A stretch of DNA of 38,824 nt, from positions 1-38,824 of the forward strand of contig JBBDMV010000020.1 of the NCBI GenBank assembly GCA_040878115.1. Direction: 5' to 3'. Below, piece after piece: positions 33,981 through 38,824 of the stretch. The position numbers and the translations under genes are program-made. Origin of the DNA: JBBDMU01 sp040878115 (lineage in GTDB: Bacteria; Bacteroidota; Rhodothermia; Balneolales; Natronogracilivirgulaceae). Position 1 is the first letter of the stretch. Each line of letters starts with the position of its first letter. Below the pieces are notes generated by a model that was not told the DNA's origin, searched no databases, and worked only from the letters and a program-made list of their open reading frames with translations.

Positions 33981-35771
33981 ATGATAGATAGTTTCAAGAA
34001 ATTTTTTAGCCTATTTAGTGCAAGAGATAAATGGCGAAGTTTGATGTTGTTCGGGTTAATTCTGTTCGGAGCTTTATTAGAGGTTGCTGGTGTCGGTGCT
34101 ATACCTGTATTTGTCGGGGTTGTGTCTGATCCCGAAAGAATAATGAAATATGATTTCGTAGCCTCTACTTTGAATAGGTATGGAATAACCACTTCCGACC
34201 AGTTATTAATTTGGGGTGCATTAGCCCTTATCATCATCTATCTGGTTAAAAACACCTATTTATCGTTGCTTTTTTATTGGAAAGCTAAATTTATCAAAAA
34301 CCGGCAAGTCAATTTGAGTACCAGGCTGTTCTCCGCTTATATGGGGGCTCCATACACCTTTCATCTTCAAAGAAATACAGCGGAATTACTTCGAAACATC
34401 AACTCTGAAGTAAATCTTATCATGGAGGTCTTGACGAATGCGCTACAACTCATCATGCAATCGCTCATGATATTTGCCATCTTCATTTTGTTAATTGCTG
34501 TTGAGCCTGTTATTTCTGTCGTTACATTGGGAGTACTTGGGTTTGCCAGTGTAGCATTTTTGCAACTGGTAAAACGTAAGGTAAAATTGTATGGCATTGA
34601 ACAGCAAGGTCACAGGTGGACCATGATACAGGCGATAAACCAGGGCTTAGGTGGCTTAAAAGACGCACGAGTACTTAGGCGTGAACCTTTCTTTCTCAAT
34701 AAATTTAAGGTCAGCGCTACTCGTAATGCCATCGCAGGACGTTATATAGCTGTAGCCAACCAAATTCCTAAACCATTTATCGAAACCGTTGCCGTAAGTG
34801 GAATGTTATTAATCGCCCTTATATTAGTACTTCAAGGCCGAACCGTACAATCAGTCATCCCGGTTTTGACATTATTTGCCGTTTCTGTTGTCCGTCTTAT
34901 GCCTGCTTTTCGGGATGTGGTAGGAAATTATACTAAAATTCAGTTCAACATCTTCGCGGTAGGCCCAGTGCATGATGATTTAAAAGAACTTGAAAATTTA
35001 CCATCAGAAATTCATCATAACGGAAATGGTACAAGCAGGACCTTGTCATTAAAAGATAATATTAAAATTGAGAATCTACATTACAAATACCCAAACGCAG
35101 AAGCCCAGGCTTTAAATGGCGTGGACCTCGAAATACAAAGAGGAGATTCTATAGCCTTTGTGGGGGCTTCAGGAGCCGGCAAAACTACAGTAGTAGATTG
35201 CCTTTTAGGTCTTTTGCCCCCCACAAAAGGATCTATTAAGGTTGATGGACAGGATATCAGAACAAATCCAAGAGGCTGGCAATCCAAGATAGGATACATC
35301 CCACAATTTATTTATCTCTCAGATGATACCATTAAAAACAATATAGCTTTTGGTCTGAATGAAAAAGATATAGATGAGCACAAGCTGCTCGCTGCAACAA
35401 AAGCTGCTCAACTTGATCAATTGATACAAAACCTGCCTAAAGGATTTGACTCCATTATTGGTGAACATGGTATCATGCTATCAGGCGGTCAACGTCAGAG
35501 AATAGGCATTGCCCGGGCCTTTTATCATAATCCTGAAGTTTTGGTCATGGACGAGGCAACATCCGCTCTGGATAATGTGACTGAAAAAAATATCATTCAG
35601 GCCCTGGAACAAATGAGAGGCGATCGCACCATGATTATGATTGCACACCGGCTAACTACCGTCAGGAATTGCGATAGACTTTATTTTATGAAAGAAGGAA
35701 AAATCAAAACATCCGGCACCCACGATGAACTGCTGGACAGAAGCCCGGATTTTAAATTAATGGCAGTCTAA
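33981..35771 (+). CDS. ABC transporter, fused membrane and ATP-binding domains (polysaccharide/lipid-linked glycan exporter)
   Basis: The 596-residue half-transporter has about six membrane spans in residues 1-310 and an ATPase domain at ~355-590. Walker A is GASGAGKTT (395-403), the signature LSGGQRQRIGIARAF starts at 500, and Walker B VLVMDEATSALD has Asp524-Glu525. A conserved His in IAHRLTTV follows. The architecture is that of MsbA, PglK and other exporters working as homodimers, so it may flip a lipid-linked glycan or export a lipid. It follows upxY after a 181-nt gap, and the WecA-like gene begins 6 nt after its stop, which places it in polysaccharide assembly. Confidence 0.88.
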   Translation: MIDSFKKFFSLFSARDKWRSLMLFGLILFGALLEVAGVGAIPVFVGVVSDPERIMKYDFVASTLNRYGITTSDQLLIWGALALIIIYLVKNTYLSLLFYWKAKFIKNRQVNLSTRLFSAYMGAPYTFHLQRNTAELLRNINSEVNLIMEVLTNALQLIMQSLMIFAIFILLIAVEPVISVVTLGVLGFASVAFLQLVKRKVKLYGIEQQGHRWTMIQAINQGLGGLKDARVLRREPFFLNKFKVSATRNAIAGRYIAVANQIPKPFIETVAVSGMLLIALILVLQGRTVQSVIPVLTLFAVSVVRLMPAFRDVVGNYTKIQFNIFAVGPVHDDLKELENLPSEIHHNGNGTSRTLSLKDNIKIENLHYKYPNAEAQALNGVDLEIQRGDSIAFVGASGAGKTTVVDCLLGLLPPTKGSIKVDGQDIRTNPRGWQSKIGYIPQFIYLSDDTIKNNIAFGLNEKDIDEHKLLAATKAAQLDQLIQNLPKGFDSIIGEHGIMLSGGQRQRIGIARAFYHNPEVLVMDEATSALDNVTEKNIIQALEQMRGDRTMIMIAHRLTTVRNCDRLYFMKEGKIKTSGTHDELLDRSPDFKLMAV

Positions 35772-35777
35772 AACAAT

Positions 35778-36938
35778 ATGTTCGTACAAGAGAGTTACCT
35801 TGTGACCTGGATTTTTTTTACGGGCCTGATATTCTGCTTATTTACGGCCATGTTATTAATACATGCGGTTAGAGCTCTCGGCCGCAGGTATAACTTGACG
35901 GATGACCCTGATGACGAACGTAAAATCCATAAGCAACCAATACCCAATATCGGAGGCTTGGCCATAGTAGGGGTTTTCTTCTTAGGTCTTGGTTACTTTA
36001 CATTGCTGAAGGCCATATTTTCTCTTCCACAAGATGGAATAATACAACTTCCTGGCATTTATATAATGGTTAGTGGAGTGATTATGGCAGCGACTGGCTT
36101 TTATGATGATGCCAAAAATCTGGAATTCAAAAAAAAGTTCTTGCTTCAAATTACAGTAGCCTTGATCATGGTTAGCGGGGGATATCAAATTACGGCATTA
36201 CATAATCCAATAACCGGCAGCATGGTTGATTTGGGTTTCGTAGGAATTCCTTTAACGGTATTTATAATAGTCGGAATCATAAATGCTGTAAATTTACTCG
36301 ACGGTATGGATGGTTTGGCAGCAGGGGTGGTATTAATTTCATTCATCAGCCTGAGTGCAGCATATGGTGTCGGAGGGCAATACGAGCACCTCGTTCTGGT
36401 TACCGTGATTTCGGGGGCACTATTGGCATTTCTCCGCTATAACTTTAGTCCAGCCAGCATTTTTATGGGGGATACAGGTTCTTTGTTTATAGGATTTTTA
36501 TTAGCAACCTATGTTTTAAGCGGCATGAACAGGGCCGATTCATTGCTGACCTTCATCATTCCTGTAATATGCATGGGCTTGCCCATATTAGATACCAGTT
36601 TGGCTATATTGCGTCGATCACTGGAGAGGAGGCCGTTATTCCGCCCGGATTCTGATCATATCCACCATCGAATGGTTAAGCGCTTCGGTTTTACGCATCG
36701 GCATACAGTAATTATACTTTACCTTGCCAGTATCTTTTTGGGAATAATGGCTTTCTTAATGGCATCCACTGATAGTGTGTCAAAAACATTAATCCTTTGC
36801 TCTACAATATGGGCAAGCTATATCTTTCTCAAGGTACTAAAATACGTACCGTTCAGAAAAACAAATAAGGCCCTGGGCCTTCATATTCGTTTACCGAATG
36901 AACCTGGTGGCACCGAAGCAACATCAAAAGAAAAGTAA
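35778..36938 (+). CDS. Polyprenyl-phosphate sugar-1-phosphate transferase (WecA/MraY family)
   Basis: The 386-residue integral membrane protein has about 10-11 predicted spans and the family's cytoplasmic motifs: DDPDDERKIHKQPIPNIGG (~42-60), FYDDAKNLEF with Asp110-Asp111, NLLDGMDG with Asp175 and Asp178, FMGDTGS with Asp232, and the HIHHR motif typical of the WecA-type branch. The enzyme moves a sugar-1-phosphate, commonly GlcNAc-1-P, from UDP to undecaprenyl phosphate. This is the first membrane step of O-antigen, capsule or related glycan synthesis. The gene lies 6 nt behind the ABC exporter. The exact sugar cannot be told. Confidence 0.92.
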   Translation: MFVQESYLVTWIFFTGLIFCLFTAMLLIHAVRALGRRYNLTDDPDDERKIHKQPIPNIGGLAIVGVFFLGLGYFTLLKAIFSLPQDGIIQLPGIYIMVSGVIMAATGFYDDAKNLEFKKKFLLQITVALIMVSGGYQITALHNPITGSMVDLGFVGIPLTVFIIVGIINAVNLLDGMDGLAAGVVLISFISLSAAYGVGGQYEHLVLVTVISGALLAFLRYNFSPASIFMGDTGSLFIGFLLATYVLSGMNRADSLLTFIIPVICMGLPILDTSLAILRRSLERRPLFRPDSDHIHHRMVKRFGFTHRHTVIILYLASIFLGIMAFLMASTDSVSKTLILCSTIWASYIFLKVLKYVPFRKTNKALGLHIRLPNEPGGTEATSKEK

Positions 36939-37226
36939 AAAACCCCTTCTGGCTTAGATGTGGCTTTACCTGACGCCAAATTCTTCAACATGTCTGTTTA
37001 TGGTTTTATTCCTTCGGCTTAGGTTTGGATTTTACCTGCTCTCCGCATGCTCTTTAAAAAAACGTGCAGCATCCTTATAAGTCATTAGCAGACTGAGCAT
37101 CAATAACCTGGATTAACTTCTTTAGGCCTTTCGGCAAACAAAATTGCTGGAAAAATGAACATGATAACTAACAACTTTACCAGCCATAAAAAACTAATTG
37201 TTTATTGACGTAAAGCGGATAAAATA
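36939..37226. other. Gap between the WecA-like and GT4 genes
   Basis: This 288-nt stretch separates two genes that would otherwise be expected to be tightly packed in a polysaccharide operon. I see no ORF, no RfaH-type ops sequence and no clear terminator in it. Confidence 0.45.
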
Positions 37227-38444
37227 TTGAACATTCTTCATATCAATCAGAACCTATCAACAGCAGGTGGTGGGATCACCCAAATGATCCGGGATTTTGC
37301 ACCTGAACTCACTATAAATGGAGCGGAAATTATTTGCCTGACGGCGGAGAAGGTCGAAAATTTGCCGGCTGGGATTAAAGAAAATATTTATTTACCGGAT
37401 ATAAATAAAACAAGTAGTTCAAGGGATAAGTGGAAGCCTACGCTTGAACAAGTGCTTATCAGCAACAATATAGATCTGGTCCATATTCATGAGGTTAAAA
37501 ATCTTGGGCTGGTGCAATATTTGACTGATAAACTGCCCGTCGTTATTCATTTGCATAACTATGGGTGGTGGTGCCCCGGTAACGATTTATTCTTTGCAAG
37601 GTCCGACGACATCTGCCCCCTTTCCACCGGTTGGAAGTGCTTACCTAACGCCTATTTAAAAGGGTGTAACCACAGACACCCTAAAAACTTAATATCAACC
37701 GTTGTAAACGCTTATAGAAAGAAGAAGATGTGGGATGACAATGTAAGCTTTATTGCATCATCAGACTATATGCGCAGAAGGGCAACTCAGGCAGGTATTG
37801 CATTTAATAAAATTAGTGTTATACCCTATGCTGTTGATAGGAACAGATTTGTTCAAAGCTCTGTAAAGCCTGTTGACTCCTTAGAACCCGGATATATTTT
37901 ATATGTTGGGCGTTTCTCTCAATCAAAAGGTGTAGAATATCTCATTGACGCTTTCTCATACATCGTAAATTTAGGAAAAAAACTTGTATTGGTGGGTGAC
38001 GGTCCACACCGGACAAATATTGAAAACCACATCAAAAGGTTGGGACTGGAAGAAAGTGTCAGGATATTGGGTTGGAGAGAAGGGGAGGAACTTTCAGCAT
38101 TATTTCATCATTGCAGCATGCTGGCTGTACCATCCGTTTGGAATGAAGTTTTTGGCACTATAGGCCTCGAAGCAATGGCAGCCTCTAAACCTGTAATCGC
38201 ATTCGATGCAGGAGGAATTTCACAATGGCTTGATGATAATGTGACAGGCTACCTGGTAGAGCGAAAAGATATTAGGGAGATGTCTATAAAAATGGCCAAA
38301 TTAATAAGAGATCCCCGATTGGCGGAAGATATGGGCAAACTCGGTCATTACAGGTACCAAAAAGAGTTCACTACAGAAATTCAAGCGGTTAATCTAATGA
38401 AAGTATATTCAAGAGCTGCAGAAGATCATCTTGCAAACGTATAA
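37227..38444 (+). CDS. Glycosyltransferase family 4 protein
   Basis: The 405-residue product has a GT-B fold: an N-terminal Rossmann domain with the glycine-rich STAGGGITQMI loop (residues ~10-20) and a C-terminal domain starting YVGRFSQSKGVEYLIDAF. The E-x7-E motif of GT4 (EVFGTIGLE, Glu307 and Glu315) and the following AFDAGGISQWL bind the nucleotide sugar. A retaining transfer to a lipid-linked glycan in exopolysaccharide synthesis is expected. The start is a TTG directly at the conserved N terminus. It lies 288 nt after the WecA-like gene on the same strand. Donor and acceptor are unknown. Confidence 0.88.
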   Translation: MNILHINQNLSTAGGGITQMIRDFAPELTINGAEIICLTAEKVENLPAGIKENIYLPDINKTSSSRDKWKPTLEQVLISNNIDLVHIHEVKNLGLVQYLTDKLPVVIHLHNYGWWCPGNDLFFARSDDICPLSTGWKCLPNAYLKGCNHRHPKNLISTVVNAYRKKKMWDDNVSFIASSDYMRRRATQAGIAFNKISVIPYAVDRNRFVQSSVKPVDSLEPGYILYVGRFSQSKGVEYLIDAFSYIVNLGKKLVLVGDGPHRTNIENHIKRLGLEESVRILGWREGEELSALFHHCSMLAVPSVWNEVFGTIGLEAMAASKPVIAFDAGGISQWLDDNVTGYLVERKDIREMSIKMAKLIRDPRLAEDMGKLGHYRYQKEFTTEIQAVNLMKVYSRAAEDHLANV

Positions 38445-38570
38445 ACTTTTAATTTTTGTAAACAGGTTTCCGCCTCAAATGTACTGATTGCAAATCCAGA
38501 ATTTTGTATTCATGAAAAGAAACCACGTATTTACAATTACGGCATCATGCGCAGTCACGGAAAAGGTGTA

Positions 38571-38585
38571 GCGGCGAGACGCCGC
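38571..38585. repeat. Short perfect hairpin (GC stem, AGA loop), copy 1
   Basis: GCGGCG - AGA - CGCCGC forms a 6-bp GC stem with a 3-nt loop. It is followed after ten bases by a second hairpin with the same loop, which suggests one composite intergenic repeat. Confidence 0.75.
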
Positions 38586-38595
38586 AGCATAGTGT

Positions 38596-38618
38596 GGAAC
38601 AGGCAAGATGCCTGTTCC
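38596..38618. repeat. Short perfect hairpin (10-bp stem, AGA loop), copy 2
   Basis: GGAACAGGCA - AGA - TGCCTGTTCC is a perfect 10-bp inverted repeat with the same AGA loop as the preceding hairpin. This wording is familiar from intergenic repeats in several bacterial phyla. Confidence 0.8.
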
Positions 38619-38664
38619 GGCGTCCCAACTGAAGTCGAAAACCTTTTTAATGTAATCCACCAAG

Positions 38665-38697
38665 GTTTAGACTTCGCTACGCTGCGCTCAACCTGAC
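38665..38697. repeat. Intergenic 'ACTTCGCTACGCTGCGCTCAACCTGAC' type repeat
   Basis: The stretch contains ACTTCGCTACGCTGCGCTC followed by AACCTGAC. This word order resembles a short intergenic repeat often met in Bacteroidota and cyanobacterial genomes; I could not count copies here because only one is in the window. Confidence 0.45.
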
Positions 38698-38796
38698 GTA
38701 TATTATTGTACAACAACTTAATACACAACGTTAGTCTAAAAGAGCGCAGCCGGATTCTCAAATGGTCCTCCCGCAGTACGGTTATCCCACATCGCC

Positions 38797-38819
38797 GGTA
38801 TGGGCGTCCCGCCCGTACC
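38797..38819. repeat. Short hairpin (10-bp stem, TCC loop), copy 3
   Basis: GGTATGGGCG - TCC - CGCCCGTACC pairs over ten positions with one G-T. On the reverse strand its loop reads GGA, so stem length and loop size match the AGA-loop hairpin at 38596-38618. Confidence 0.7.
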
Positions 38820-38824
38820 ACACT

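Larger units (their letters stand above)
38445..38824. other. Non-coding repeat-rich region at the window edge
   Basis: After the GT4 gene, 380 nt contain three short hairpins and one repeat-like stretch but no convincing gene. Two frames on the minus strand run through the repeats and are not supported as proteins. The region may be a boundary or insertion hotspot within the polysaccharide locus. Confidence 0.6.

Noticed and set aside
38475..38821. Two minus-strand frames at the right edge
   Set aside because: They run straight through palindromic repeats and have no protein-like features.
1..38824. CRISPR array or prophage
   Set aside because: No regularly spaced direct repeats and no phage structural, integrase or lysis genes were found.

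Overview
The window looks like a chromosomal segment of a bacterium in the Bacteroidota/Balneolota (FCB) group. The grounds are low-to-moderate GC, mostly absent Shine-Dalgarno sequences, several TTG starts, Bacteroidota-style lipoproteins, and an UpxY-type antiterminator heading an exopolysaccharide locus. This placement is inferred from gene content; no rRNA marker is present. I see no tRNA, rRNA or CRISPR array.

Left block (1-8593), all on the + strand: the end of a PA14-like protein, a glycerophosphodiesterase gene cut off after its first catalytic motifs, a secreted beta-propeller/alpha-toroid protein, two sialidase-like (BNR/Asp-box) lipoproteins of which one carries two propellers in tandem, and a lipoprotein metallophosphoesterase whose start overlaps the preceding stop. 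This is an envelope glycan-processing block without SusC/SusD.

Central catabolic block (8784-16294): a LacI-family regulator, then a perfect palindromic LacI-type operator just downstream of a textbook TTGACA-N17-TATACT promoter, then a four-gene operon. The operon encodes a sodium:solute symporter, a DapA/NanA-superfamily pyruvate aldolase, an FGGY kinase carrying the TCSLV signature of D-ribulokinases, and an L-fucose/D-arabinose isomerase. The combination pyruvate lyase + D-arabinose isomerase + D-ribulokinase fits catabolism of Kdo (3-deoxy-D-manno-octulosonate): Kdo to pyruvate + D-arabinose, then D-ribulose, then D-ribulose 5-phosphate. The neighbouring sialidase-like proteins are candidate enzymes for releasing Kdo or a related ulosonic acid. 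This is the main discovery candidate, and it is an inference from gene combination and motifs.

Housekeeping block (17137-32149): a small outer-membrane barrel protein; the (p)ppGpp synthetase/hydrolase Rsh; a run of HU/IHF-like protein, RuvX, peptide deformylase and Fmt; an ankyrin protein; on the - strand ClpS-ClpA and an M29 aminopeptidase; a fused acyltransferase/GNAT protein resembling aminolipid synthase OlsF; and on the - strand HisS followed by an AsmA-like protein.

Right block (32150-38824): an AT-rich gap, a lone IS3-type OrfA, an UpxY/NusG-like antiterminator, an ABC exporter, a polyprenyl-phosphate sugar-1-phosphate transferase and a GT4 glycosyltransferase. This looks like the start of a capsule/exopolysaccharide cluster. 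It runs into a non-coding stretch packed with short hairpin repeats at the window edge.
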